Under the pieces are notes generated by a model. It had not been told where the DNA came from. It did not search any database and saw only the letters and a list, made by a program, of their open reading frames with translations. A stretch of 64,000 bases of DNA from Boletus sp. NGJ (Eukaryota; Basidiomycota; Agaricomycetes; Boletales; Boletaceae): contig JAGTXK010000226.1 of assembly GCA_019096195.1 (NCBI GenBank), positions 124,001 through 188,000 of the forward strand, given 5' to 3'. The translations under genes were made by a program, and so were the position numbers. Of the stretch, positions 24,825-36,102 are shown piece by piece; position 1 is the first letter of the stretch; each line of letters starts with the position of its first letter.

Positions 24825-26535
24825 GTGCCCGTGGTCGAACGGCTCTTCTTCTTCTTCAGAGATATGTCGAACTTGCTCGACGCCCTCCCACTTCGACAGC
24901 GCAACCCGCTGCGTATTTCAACTGACTTACCTCTGTTCACGGGATATTCGCCCGATTCTTCATCCAGTTCGCCCGCCCCTACCAATCAGAACATCACTTC
25001 TTCTGGGATAGCATCGAGCACGGGATATCCTCAGTGCTTCTTTCATGTCCAGTGCATGCACGACTTCGAATCTTCGGACCCGGTCCATCTGCCCTTCCAC
25101 AAGGACGAAGTGTTGACCATCATTAAACAGGAACATTCGGGATGGTGGGCAGCTATGCGGCCTCAAGGGGATCGGATTGGGTGGATACCGGGCTCGTTTG
25201 TCCATCCATTGGATAGGAGCAAGATCGTGGAGTGTCCGGACGAGACACCATGGCCGTACGAAAGTAATGACCCCCCTCTCTCCGTCGATCATGATCCATG
25301 GGTTCTTGTTCCTGAGGATTACAGAGTATGTTGTCAGATGTTTCTGATGCCAGATCACTGAAGCATTTGGACAGGCCCTATCGTCCCAGCTCGTAACGCC
25401 AACAGATCTCGTTCTGTATGACGGCATGGGAGAAGTCTGTGTCCCTCCAACACCCGAGAGCCCCGTTCGTTCGGATCCATCATTACTGTTTACTGCAAAT
25501 CCTCCGTGCGAAGTGGATGATCAAGCACCACTCCTTTACTTGACGGCGCCTGTTAGCTTGGATGAAATCGCACCGGACCTTATTTCTAGCTTGGATATCC
25601 AAGATTGGCTTGTGGCTTTCAAATCGGTTGCTGCCTCCCAAGAGGGTACTTATCATCACGACTGCACCCAGGGCCAATTGCCAGCAAGTCTTCACCTGGC
25701 ACGCCCTAATCAGGGCATTCCGGACATTAATTTGCTCGATCTCACAATTTGGGGTCCGGACAATTTGGCTGAACAGTTTTGTGTGTTGATGCACACTCTG
25801 TACGCCACCATCCGTCAACATGATTGTCTTGATTGGATAACGGGGCGTACAAGTACCGACGTGACAGGGTTGCAGCAATTTTTTGACACCCACGACCACA
25901 TCGCTTCGTGGGTACAAAGATCTGTCCTTGCGTACCACGATATGACGCAGCAGACCGAGGCGCTGGACTTTTGGATCAGGGTTGCAGAGGTGATTGGTCA
26001 TTCATGTTTTTGACAACCAGCATGCAAATTCATATATCTCAACGTTGAGCAGAAATGCCAAGCGCTCCGTAATTTTGATTCGCTATGCGCGATCATCTTG
26101 GCGCTGTCTGGATCTTCTTTATCCTCACTCGGGTCTGCTTGGGCACGATGCGCCCAAAAGCAGACCTTTGTGATGCTACGTAACATGCTTGATGTTTCAA
26201 ACAAGTTCCGTCATCTCATGAACATCATGGACTCGGCCAAGGGACCGTCCGTACCGTTCATGTGCAGATATCTGGACGGCATGAAAGAGCTTCATGTAGC
26301 GTGCTCCAGTAACCCTCCTCGCCCGTCAGGATATGCCACAGAGGTGGGTTCAAGCAGAATCGCGGTTTCAAATATGCTACGTCATCAATCGTCGCCGTAT
26401 GATTTCAAAACCACGAAACTTCATACGTATATCGGCTTATTGAGGACGAGTTACGGTAGGGACTCAAAACTTGGGGACAGCCGAGACAGCCAATGGTTAT
26501 CCGAAGTTGATGCATTTAGTATCATAGAGAATTGA
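24825..26535 (+). CDS. Compact SH3-RasGEF (Cdc25-like) protein
   Basis: A candidate Ras-family nucleotide exchange factor of about 530 residues. An SH3 domain lies at about residues 65-125: ALYDF is replaced by CMHDFESSD, followed by HSGWWAAM and GWIPGSFVHPL. After the intron at about 25327-25374 comes a linker region (PLLYLTAPVSLDEIAPDLIS) and then a RasGEF-like catalytic domain: NLAEQFCVLMHTLYATIRQH, HIASWVQRSVLAYHD, and across a second intron FWIRVAE/KCQALRNFDSLCAIILALSG. The end reads VPFMCRYLDGMKELHVACSS and stops at 26535. Cdc25 proteins are usually over 1,000 residues with a distinct REM domain and a longer catalytic C-terminus, so this is a shortened or diverged member. Exchange activity is not certain. 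The start may be the ATG at 24864. Confidence 0.75.
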
Positions 26536-26716
26536 TTTGCCTAGCCACAGAACGTGACATTGATCAACCATTCGTGTTGACATCGATAACATCCGCCATA
26601 TTATTATTACCCGGGTTCAGCATGTCGCAGTGTGCGTTATGTTACATGTGGAGTGTGAGAGGGAAAAAGTCAACATGGAGCCTGCGGAGAACAATGGGAC
26701 GAGACAAAGCTTGCGA

Positions 26717-27720
26717 CTAGCAGTTGCAAGTCTCCCCGCCGTTCTGAGAAGTAGCCTGCCTGTTGAGATCCACACCCTGCCGTGCTCCTCCAGAAGGACC
26801 ACCGCGAGACCCGCCCGTCCGCGATGATGGCGGTGCGGTAAGCGGTAGTTTCTTGGCTGTGGTCGCTCAGTCCATGGTGAGGGCAGAAAATCTCTTTACG
26901 TACCAATAGCTGTAAATATGTCGGCTACACCCTCTCCTGACTTGGCACTCGTTTCGCTCCACATCAAACCTTCTTCCTCCGCGTACTTTTGAGCTTCTTC
27001 CTGCGTGACCTGGCGACGTGCAGCAAGGTCAGCCTTGTTTCCGCAGAGGGCGATCACTATAGATGGATCGGCTTGACGTTGGAGTTCCCTAATCCAGTTC
27101 CGTGCCTTCTCGAGAGACGACGCCTGAGTGATATCATATACTACCACTGCACAATTTGCATTGCGATAGTACATAGGAGCCTGTATTCGAAGTACTGCTT
27201 AACCTTACTTTGAGAGTTTGGAATGAAAAGGACGTACGAGAGACTATCAAAGGATCCAAGCAACCATCAGGTGCCTCGTTTCATTGCACTAAAAGTGCTA
27301 ACATACCTTGTATCGTTCTTGACCTGCTGTATCCCTGGAGAATAGTCAGCTATCAAGACGAACCACTCGAGTTAAGAATGTACCAAATCTCGAACTTAAC
27401 TGTCGTTTGATCATCTAGTGTAACGGTCTGTGTCAAGAACGCAGCTGTAGGAAGGCGGGTTAGTGGCGAGAGTTGGGAAACAGGTTCCGAATAAGCACAC
27501 CGCCGATAGTGCTCTCTCGGTAGTCATCGAATTGGTCCTTGACGAAGCGCAGGACTAAGCTGTTGCAAGATGCTTGAATGCTGGCGCCACAACGAAATGC
27601 CCCACCTTACCTAGACTTCCCAACTGCCGACTCGCCTGACAGGAATGAATGAGAAAACATTTAGGAAAGCGACGAGAGTGCATACCAAGCAGAACGAGTT
27701 TGAACTGGAACTGTTTTGAC
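26717..27720 (-). CDS. Rab5-family GTPase (Vps21/Ypt5)
   Basis: The early-endosome Rab that recruits CORVET, which contains VPS33. The start at 27720 gives MSKQFQFKLVLLGESAVGKS, with the P-loop GESAVGKSS split by introns. The switch I region follows (FDDYRESTIGAAF), then the effector-side WDTAGQERY, MYYRNANCAVVVYDIT, the guanine-specificity motif GNKADLA, and ETSAKSGEGV. The C-terminus is rich in Gly/Arg and ends NGGETCNC, a double-cysteine type prenylation signal, at 26717. Seven or so introns, several placed close together in the first 60 codons. At about 215 residues it is full length with all G-box residues intact. STIGAAF matches the Rab5 subgroup rather than Rab7. Confidence 0.93.
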
Positions 27721-28070
27721 ATTTGTCGCGGTCAGGAAATGAAGGGCAACGCGGTGTATGCGGTGCAGAGCCGCAGGCCTGCGTTTGGGGGAACGGTAGC
27801 TTATATAACCTGCTATTCCCACGGGTGATTGGACATGTGCAAAATTTGCACCCAGCCCTCGACTTGCTCGCAACCGCCATCACCGTCGTTCCCTGCATTT
27901 GCTCCTTGTCCTAGGCTAAGCTACACCGTCCAAGAAGTTTCTTCAGTGTCGTCACCAGCACACATTTCTCTCGCCATTTCAGTTCTCTTCGTCTGCTAAG
28001 CTCGCCTGCTCAGTACCAGCCTCCTCGGTTTCGTCCTAAAAAGGACAGGAAAGAAATAAAAAAAAAGGAC
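27721..28070. promoter_or_regulatory. Divergent promoter Rab5 / Mei2-like
   Basis: 350 bases between divergent start codons. A purine run of about 19 bases directly precedes the ATG at 28071. No other feature is seen. Confidence 0.4.
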
Positions 28071-30849
28071 ATGAATCGTCATCATCCTTACGGTGGTGGA
28101 GCCTATGATGGTGGCCATAGAAGAGGTGGCACTCCCGGCGGGCCAGGACCTGATAGATCCTACAATCACAGAGGCGGCACTCCACGTGGGAGAGGATTCG
28201 GTCGCGGTCGAGGCGTTTTTCATAGTGGCTACGACACTGGTCCTTCCAGTTCCTCTGACCAAAGTCAACATCAAGTCGACGTCAGCCCATACAATAGCTA
28301 CGATACGGGCACTCAAGACCATTTCTATCAAAATGGAAGTGGTAGTTATGCAGGTGCAACTCCCGCCACTCAGTACAATGCCCAGAGCACGTCAGATGGT
28401 TATACTCAGGGTTACGGCAATTTTGAAGGTGCGCTTGAAATTGAGACTGAACATACAGTGCGAATATAGGCAATTATCATACGTCGTCGCATCAGTTGAG
28501 CCGCAGTTAAAGCGGGGTAAAACTGGCAACTCCACGTTGCATTCTTTGCTGGGTATTCTTCTGGTGGCTTAGCATTAAGAGCCTTCGTCGCGAGCTTTAA
28601 GCTATTCATTAGCGAAAGCAGTGAAGTTGGACATTTCAGCAAAATCCCAGGAAATGAGTTTGCCAAGTGTCTTCCGTTCATTTCATCACGTCCTGGGCGC
28701 TGCGATGCTTTGAGTTTCCCCAGGGAATTTTGTTCGTACTCTGCGACTCGATGCGCTACGTGCCTCGTTCTGCCTCGCCGCCAACTTACTTGGTTTTCTG
28801 CCTTCGGAAGCTCTTGATCTCACCCGTATCAATCCCTGTTAGAAGTCTCCGACGCCAATTATGACGATGGAGGCTTTGATCGAACTCCTCGAAGGAATAT
28901 GCGCCGCGAACGTGATGACAAAATTCATGATTCCATTATTGAAGAACGCATACAGCGCGAACGACCTTGTCGCACGCTTTTTATCCGGAATATCAAGGCA
29001 AGTCACTATTGAGTGCGAGGGTCGTTTTAAAACTTGCACTGTCCGTATATGCTCGTACTGACAGTCTCAAATTTCTTAGTACGAAACTAATAGCGAAGAT
29101 GTCCGTCGTTCGTTTGAAGAGCACGGTGAAATTAAAACCTTTTTCGATCTTGTTTCCACGCGCGGGATGGTGTTTGTTACCTATGTAAGTCACCTAAAGT
29201 GGAATTCTGTATGTTGCTGAGAACTGTCTGTTTAGTACGATCTAAGGGCTGCTGAAAGGGCCAGGGAACGCCTACAAGGCTCCGAGATCAGCGGTCGACC
29301 TGTGGGTTGCTGTTTCAATGTGCGGGTCTGGGTCTGACCGAAGACCTCGGGGTTACAATTAGATTGATGTTCATTATTCGCTACCACGAGATGATCAGAA
29401 ACAAGGGGGCGACCGAGAGAAAAATCAAGTGAGCCGTCCGTTTACTATGTCTGTGTATCCTCTGAATATCGAGTTAGCAATACCAGGGCTGTCTCATTGT
29501 GACGCTAAAAGATTCTCGTCAAATAATTGACGACAACGAAGTGCGACGCAAATTCCAACAATTCGGGGATGTCAAGTCCGTAATGCCTGTTGGAGATCGC
29601 GCAGAGTACGTGACCCCTCATATCAGTTACTTCCTAGTTACTCACGTTTATTCTAGTCAGCGATATGTCGAATATTACGACATGCGGGTAAGGTGCCATG
29701 CTTCATCGTTCACTGTCCAGCTCACACTCCAGGCTAGAATTGCGATGAAGCCTTCGATCGGTTGCGTCATCAAGGTTTGCAAGATGGTACCATGGATATC
29801 ATCTATGCATGGGAAGAGTCCGAAATGACTGGTCCAGCCACGCAACGGTAGAATTTTTATCAATTCTTACGGAACATTCATTGATGCAAGTTGTACCTTA
29901 GCCGTGAGCCAAGATATGATGGCGGCCGGGACTATGAAGACAGAGGTCACGGGTTCCGAGGTCGTGGGCGTGCCCGAGGCAGAGGTCGTGGCCGAGGTTA
30001 TGATGACGGTTGGGACCGTCGAGACGACTTCAGAGATCGTGAAAGACGAGGCTTTGACGATGATTCTAGGGGTGGGCGTGGTGGTGGCCGAGGCTACGGT
30101 GGTGATAGAGGCGGATATGGTGGGGACCGTTTTGATGCGCGTCCGCCCTATTCTGCTGGCGGCAGTTACAACGAACCGACAAGCACGACAACTACTTACA
30201 ACCAACCCCCTCCCGGACTTGCTAGTTCGCAGGTATGTCTCCGTCACTTTTGCACGCATGTACCATCCCTTGATAAGACATAGACACCCGAGGATCGCTT
30301 GGAACAAGCCAGAAGGGTGCAGCAGTTGTTGGCTGCATTGAAGCAGCCCCAAACTGGAACCGCGCCTCCTCTACCTACCCAACCAGCGCCCCCCACGCTC
30401 CAAATGCCACCAATGGCACAGCCACCGCCTAGCGCAACTTCGTATTATCCCCCTCCATCAATGCAACAGCCAGCGCACTCGTATGCGGCTATGCCTACTC
30501 AAAGCATGAGTCCCTATGCACAAATGCCACCACAGACCCAAACGCCACAACCAGGACAAGGACCCCCCGGAATGGGAACCCTTCCTCCTAACATTCTTGC
30601 GCTACTTCAACAGTCGTCGAGCCAGCAACCTCCGCTAGTACCCCAGCAGTCGTCTGCCCCCGCAGTATGGAATGCCCCCGCCCCCTCCACAAATGATGTC
30701 ACCGCCTCCTATGTCAAGTCTACCTCCTGGTGCTCCCCAACCGGGCGGCCCGGGATATCAACAACTGATGGCTTTCCTTGTAAGTCATCCATTTGTTCGC
30801 CTTTTTCTTCCTGACGATTTGCCAGCAGGCGTCTCAGAAACGGGGTTAA
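28071..30849 (+). CDS. Mei2-like RNA-binding protein (two RRMs, RGG, Pro/Gln tail)
   Basis: A probable RNA-binding regulator. The N-terminus is Gly/Arg-rich (MNRHHPYGGGAYDGGHRRGG). RRM1 starts CRTLFIRNIK and, after a GC-AG intron, continues YETNSEDVRRSFEEHGEIKT then RGMVFVTYYDLRAAERARE. RRM2 is LIVTLKDSRQIIDDNEVRRK with QRYVEYYDMRACEEAF. The phrase INVHYSLPRDD-like (IDVHYSLPRDD) between them is typical of Mei2-like proteins. An RGG region (about 29900-30130) and a Pro/Gln/Met-rich tail follow. The third, C-terminal RRM of true Mei2 is absent. Near 30657-30661 (a run of five C) the frame must move by one base to reach PPPPPQMMSPPP and the final exon ending at 30849. Middle exons at about 28440-28860 are uncertain. 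Confidence 0.82.
28998..29079 (+). other. GC-AG intron in the Mei2-like gene
   Basis: The donor is GCAAGT and the acceptor TTCTTAG, phase 0, 82 bases. Splicing here joins RTLFIRNIK to YETNSEDVRR and restores RRM1. No GT donor nearby keeps the frame: the nearest, GTCACT four bases on, is out of phase. Confidence 0.75.
30657..30661 (+). other. C5 run at a one-base frame slip (Mei2-like gene)
   Basis: Upstream codons read QQSSAP and downstream codons in the next frame read QYGMPPPPPQMM. With four rather than five C the frame would be continuous. The only intron that would do the same is 28 bases long, which is implausibly short. Confidence 0.6.
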
Positions 30850-31928
30850 ACTGCACATAAGCTGGCGTATGTCGTGTACATTGAGAATCATTTCCCTCAG
30901 CTATTGGATCTCTGCGGCAGACACTCGTTGCTTGTCGTGTAAATGCTCTGTAGTACGCTATCCTTATGAAATTCGTATTTCTTCGTCTGTTCATTGACGA
31001 GCATCTACCCCTCTGGGACATGGTTACCGTCGTAATGTTCATTATACTAGTATACTTTCCATTCTACTCGCGTATCGTCTTGATCGTCGGGGACAGTAGA
31101 ACCAGAACCCCCCGAACGGATAAATTACCTCGGTTCCGCTGTACAGACACCGCGATCTCGAACAGCACGCTGGCCCGACTGACAGATCTGAGCGATGCGG
31201 CGCATTTTGGGAAAACGCCAGCCTTGACGCCGGTACATCCACCCTGCACGCCTTTCTCGTCCTCGTCCTCGCCTCGCAACCTGGGGTTGCGTTTCAAACT
31301 GCCAAAGGGGCAAGTCCTTCGTCTCCCCGTCACACCAGCAACGGGTTCCTGGGGACCCGATCTGCCTATCGAAGTCTTCTCGTCACCCGTTTCACTGACG
31401 ACGACGACGATCGCATCGCGATTCGCGCAAGTAAGTTACATGACGTTCCGCAGTACCACAAACATGTAACTTACCAGCCAAAAAAAAAAAGGCCAGGTCA
31501 TGATGCTTGCAAGGTCCGTCGGATGGCCCGGGTGATCCGGCTAACGGCGTCGAGTTATATCCAGGCAGTTGTGCCCATGAGCTGCTTCAGTTAACACCGT
31601 CTTTTTCTCGAAAAGGTCTCGCTTTCAGGAACGCGCGCAATTGAGCGCTCCACATGCGTTTGTTCGTAACCAGCCAACAGTGACATGTGACGGCGGTAAT
31701 GTAGACCAAGTATAAGGGCAGATACGTACATTATGGCCGTCGGAGCTCCGGTGCATCATTGCATCAACGTTCAAACGCTCACCGAATTTGCTTTTAGTCC
31801 GCAGTCGAGATAACGTTCAATTTCAACACCATAGGCTGAATGACAAATGTTGTAAATGCTATTTGATTGAACAAAAAAAAAAAAAAAACTATCTTCTACG
31901 TTGTGTCCAGGTATTGATTCATTCCACT
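30850..31928. other. Spacer between Mei2-like and NRAMP genes
   Basis: About 1.08 kb between convergent genes. Its first half contains the doubtful gene at 30966-31594 listed separately. The second half (31595-31928) holds an A-run of about 17 bases near 31870, and I see no gene there. Confidence 0.4.
30966..31594 (+). CDS. Hypothetical small basic protein
   Basis: Unrecognised. Two exons, 30966-31430 and 31478-31594, are joined by a 47-base intron with a strong donor (GTAAGT) and acceptor (TTACCAG), phase 0 on both sides. They would give 193 residues. The N-terminus has a hydrophobic stretch (MVTVVMFIILVYFPFYS), the middle is Ser/Pro-rich with GLRFKLPKGQVLRLPV, and exon 2 opens PKKKRPGHDACK, which resembles a nuclear localisation signal. 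The start could be the in-frame ATG at 31020. Evidence is the matching frame across a good intron only, and antisense frames are also open, so this may be non-coding. Confidence 0.32.
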
Positions 31929-34016
31929 TCACAACGTGGCCAATGCGTAGACATTGGCCGCGACGATGATCAGCCACATAACATACCCAATGGCCATCAC
32001 TATCTTGCCACTGCTAAAGTCAACCACTCCATCCTCGGAATCAGCTTCCTTGTCTCTCGACGCATCAATATGGTCGATCGCATGGAGCGAAGGGGGACCT
32101 GGAGGGATTTGGGTTGGGGACGCAGACTCGGACCGCCGCGACTTGACTGACATGATGCGTGATGAAGACGTGAGATAGAGGAGCGGAATGATAATGAATG
32201 GAAGAATGATGGACAAGACCACCTGAGTCGCGACTAGCAATGTGTTGATACCATTCTCGCCTATGACGGAAGCGACTATGACGGAAGGGATAAGCCCAAG
32301 GACGCGAGTAATAAGACGGCGAAGTGTGGGCTGGGGAAAAGCTATCAATATTCGTGGGGAAGCCAGGTGAGGAAAGTATTACCGAAACTTTCCAGCGCAA
32401 AAAACCTTCTGAGACGCTCTGACCAGCCACGATAGCCACGATGGACGCACTTTGACCTGAAGCAAGCAGGGCCAGAGCGAATAGAAGAGCGGCACCTATC
32501 TTCCAATCAGCAAGTGAGCATCGTGAGATGAAATACACTTGCCATTTCCGATGCTATTCTTAATTAGTGAATGAGCATCGAACAGGCTTGCTGGAGACTC
32601 GTTTCCATAAGCTCCCGAGTTATAATAGAAAACGGCGCTCGAGATAATGAGGATCCTGTGGCGAAGTGAGCAGCGCTGAGCAAGCTGGTCTCTTTATACT
32701 TACAAGGAATTAATAATAACGGCAACACTCATCAAGCTTGCTGCGACGTCAACCATGCCGTGGTATATGTGCGATTTGATAAAGCCGAGTTTATTGTTCT
32801 CCCGATCAGCGTGTGTCTTGACACTCGGCGGATAGCTGGTCTCATCCGAGCGGGAAATACTGAACAGCCTTCTCCAACTGAATAAGCGTCGTATGGATCC
32901 AAGCATACGCTGTGACAACGTCATCTGATGCGGAGATGGCGTCTGCGAAATTTTCGGCAGCTCTCGCTCCGAGTCTTTTGCCAATCGGTCTTGTGTTGCG
33001 AGATGAGATCCAAGGAAGAGGCTGTGTGGCATGACGGTAGCACCCACGATCCCCACAGCTAAAACGACGATGGGCGCTCTAGTAATCGTGCGGAAAGATG
33101 TGGTGCACATACAGGTATATAGAGAACCGCTTGCGAAAAGCTCTTTGGACGGAACAAATCCGCGAAAAGCATCTCCCCAATTGATGGTTACTTTTAGATA
33201 AAATGATTGCTATGCAGATGAGTGTAGCCAGAACCTTGAGAAGGATTCAGACATCTCATCGAGAGAAGATGAGTTCTTACACACCAAAGCAGCAATCAGA
33301 CCTTCGAATAATTTCACCGGTCTGCTCTTCAATGGATTCTCGATGGCAAGGATCAGCATAACATCAGTGGCGGTCAAGAGGATGGTGAACCACAGTGGGA
33401 GCGCAGGAAACAGAAGAACGAGCGCGATTGCAGATCCCAGCATTTCCGCTAAATCAGTGCAGACGATGGCGAGCTCAGCAAGAAGGTAAAGTGGGTAGAG
33501 AACACCCCATCTCCACAATAACTTGTGCCGCGGACGGTCGTGAAACAACAGGCGACAATGTGAAGCAAGGTCTGCGGATTTTGAAAATTAACTTTTAACC
33601 GCACAAGCGACGAAAGAATTTACCGAGTCCCGTTACAACCCCTAAACGGGCTGCAAGCACCTGTGAAATGGATTAGAAATGACGGCCTGTGGTGAAATAA
33701 GCATGCCAACCTGCAAGAAGCTGGCAATGATGCCAGCGAGGAGAACAGTGAACAATAAGCTGTACCCATACTGAGAGCCAGCCTGCAGATCGGTCACCCA
33801 ATTCCCGCTGGAACAACATCAATCCATCGTTGGCATGACGAATGGACATATAACTCACGGGTCGAAATAGGCTACTGAGCAAACGATTCCTACGCCTGTG
33901 TGCTTGGTGGCATGGTGGTACAGCCGCCAACCGACGCGATCAAGTTTTATAGACCACCCAGTGCGGCGGGTGGGTTGGCTTGCTTCAGCTTCGGTCGGAA
34001 CCACAGCTACTGACAT
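31929..34016 (-). CDS. NRAMP-family divalent metal transporter (Smf-type)
   Basis: A proton-coupled importer of Mn2+/Fe2+ and related ions with about 11-12 membrane helices. The start at 34016 gives MSVAVVPTEAEASQ, then VGIVCSVAYFDPGNWVTDLQ. That holds the family's helix-1 metal-binding motif DPGN. Further helices are YPLYLLAELAIVCTDLAEML and LPLWFTILLTATDVMLILAI. The helix-6 motif reads VGATVMPHSLFLGSHL, the form usual in fungal Smf proteins. A hydrophilic loop (SDETSYPPSVKTHADRENNK) precedes helix 7. Later helices include SGQSASIVAIVAGQ and VVLSIILPFIIIPLLYLTSS, and the end is VAANVYALATL. About 550 residues, all signature residues present. Whether it sits at the plasma membrane, endosome or vacuole cannot be told. 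Confidence 0.92.
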
Positions 34017-34177
34017 TGCGTCCAGAGAAAAAGATGAAAAGTGCCACCCTATATAACCCCAGGAAATTTTTGGATAACATGCAAAGCAGGCCACAAGCAG
34101 GACGTTGGAGCGTGGAGACTTTGATACGGTCAATGTCCGCGACTGTACCCGTGACGAACACGCGGCGTTCCAATCTA

Positions 34178-35755
34178 CTACTGTACAATGTTGCCTCGCT
34201 CACTGGAATCAAACACACCGCCTTTTCCAAGAACGGATAATTCCTCATCGCCGAGCAGACACGATGCAAACGCCTGCTTAGATCTAAACTCTCTAGCTAC
34301 TGCGACAGCTGCAATAGCCACGTACCTCCAATTCTTCCTTGCTTATGGTGGTCGTAGACTTTTTAGCCTGAGATGATGCCGATTGGTGGGCTAAAGTTGT
34401 AATCGAAGTGGGTCCGGACGTGTCTCCAAATAGCAACTTGTTCCTGCCACTTGGCTTTGCTGCAACTAATGGGGCAGCATTGATTCGTGGAGGCGAAACC
34501 TCGTGTAGGACTGGAGAAGCAGAAGGATTGCCCCGGCCCGCATTTTTCTCGTTTCCCGAGTGCTGTCGTCTTGGTCCTTTGTACAGGCAATTTAGCGTTG
34601 CCGATGCTCGTAACGGCCAATTCTGCAAGCTCGTCATCATTCAAGAGGCCATCCGCGTATGCCTGAATTGGTCCAATTTTAACCACAGAATGCGATTTCA
34701 CACAGCACAAGTTACCTTGAGGTCGTCATCCACTACTTGGATTGGTTTAACAGGTTCGACACTCTGCAACACTTCTTTCTCCAGCTTTTCCCACTCTCGT
34801 TCTGGGACCACCGGCATGGTTGCACCAAGGTTGGCAAGTTGATCAGCAGCCTCGTTGCCTTCAATTCCGACGTGACCGCGAACGTGTTTGAACTCGACTG
34901 TCTGAGACGTCTTCCGACGCGCATGAAGAAGCGCAGCTAGGTATTTGATGAGCGCGCAGTTCTTCACTGGTTTCCCGTCGGCAGTTTGGAAGCCGTTTCT
35001 CATCCACTTGAAAATCCACAACGACACACCTAGTCGGAACATATTGAGTGTACGAATCAGAAGAGAGTGGGGGCAACTACATTGAATGGAGTAATTGGAA
35101 TCAGTTTTGATCAAAAGTCGGCGTTTCAGACGCGGAGTCGTTTCCAGTATACGGACGATTGCCTGTATGCGGGGTCAGTTGACGAGGGATGGCCAAGGTG
35201 GAGAGCTAACGATGAGTTCTGCCCGGTTGTTCGTCTGATCGCCAGGACATCGCTCTGCAATGTTCCTGGATGTGTGTTGTAGTACGTTTTGGCGCGCACA
35301 CGGAGGACATACCTAGGGTCACCATGACCCCACCACACTCCGATCCCAGCGACGGAACCAGCTTGTCCGTTCCCCTTGCAAGCGCCATCGCAGTAGACTA
35401 TGTCACAGTCTCTTTCGTCGTCAGGTGTCGAATGGGCCACCTGGACGGTCCTTGTGGGTACGCTTGGCCCGGGAACGACGGCAGCTCGACTTGTGGATTC
35501 GACTGGTATCACACCGCGGAAAGGAGACGTTCGCACTGCGCTGGGTCTAGCAGCCATGAACTCGTTTGCTTCAGCCTCTGTGCTCAGTTTCTTGTAGAGT
35601 GCACCTGCGAAGCCTTTGACCTGAGCCTCACAGTCGGCCCTAGTAGTGGTCAACGATGGCGAGCATGGTCATATCTGTGCATACCAGGAGAGATATATTC
35701 CAGGCACTCGACCTATTCGGACAGCAAAGTAGCCATGCTTGGAGGCTTTGGGCAT
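34178..35755 (-). CDS. Ribonuclease H1 with C-terminal extension
   Basis: Degrades RNA in RNA-DNA hybrids. The start at 35755 gives MPKASKHGYFAVRIGRVPGI, then across an intron W/ADCEAQVKGFAGALYKKL, the N-terminal hybrid-binding domain. The catalytic domain shows DIVYCDGACKGNGQAGSVAG (first Asp), NNRAELIAIVRILETT (Glu), LIKTDSNYSIQC (second Asp) and HVRGHVGIEGNEAADQLANL (His and last Asp), so DEDD is complete. Beyond the usual end are three more exons: AYADGLLNDDELAELA, a Ser/Thr-rich piece reached through a 52-base intron with a CTAAAT branch site, and AFASCLLGDEELSVLGKGG before the stop at 34178. The first and last resemble each other. About 400 residues. The extension's role is unknown. Confidence 0.88.
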
Positions 35756-36102
35756 TAGGGTGTCCTTGGGTGCCCTCGTGTAGCGATTTCTCGTTGGCAA
35801 TACACGGGAGATGCGGAAGGAGAGATAAGATGGGGCCAGACTGTAGACCTAACCTTGGTCTAGGGTCCAAGCGAACTCTAAATTTTGCCTTGTTCCAATA
35901 CGAGGTTGTGCTGGGAAAGTGTTGTCAGGGATTCCGTCTCCTTGTCCGCATTCGGTCGCTCCCTTGTACTCGCATTTTTGTGTGTATCGTATATAACATG
36001 AATCACCTCGTCGCCAACAGCCCAGCCCGTTGCTCGACGACATCCTCTGCACTACAAAGTTTGCCTCATTCGCCCCATCCTCGGCGACGAACAGCCTTAA
36101 TC
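35756..36102. promoter_or_regulatory. Divergent spacer RNase H1 / small protein
   Basis: 347 bases between divergent start codons. It carries the TATATAA element listed separately. No further gene is seen. Confidence 0.4.
35990..35996 (+). promoter_or_regulatory. TATA-box-like element
   Basis: TATATAA about 107 bases upstream of the ATG at 36103. If it sets transcription to begin about 30 bases further on, the in-frame ATG at 35998 would lie outside the mRNA, which favours 36103 as the start of the small protein. Confidence 0.45.
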
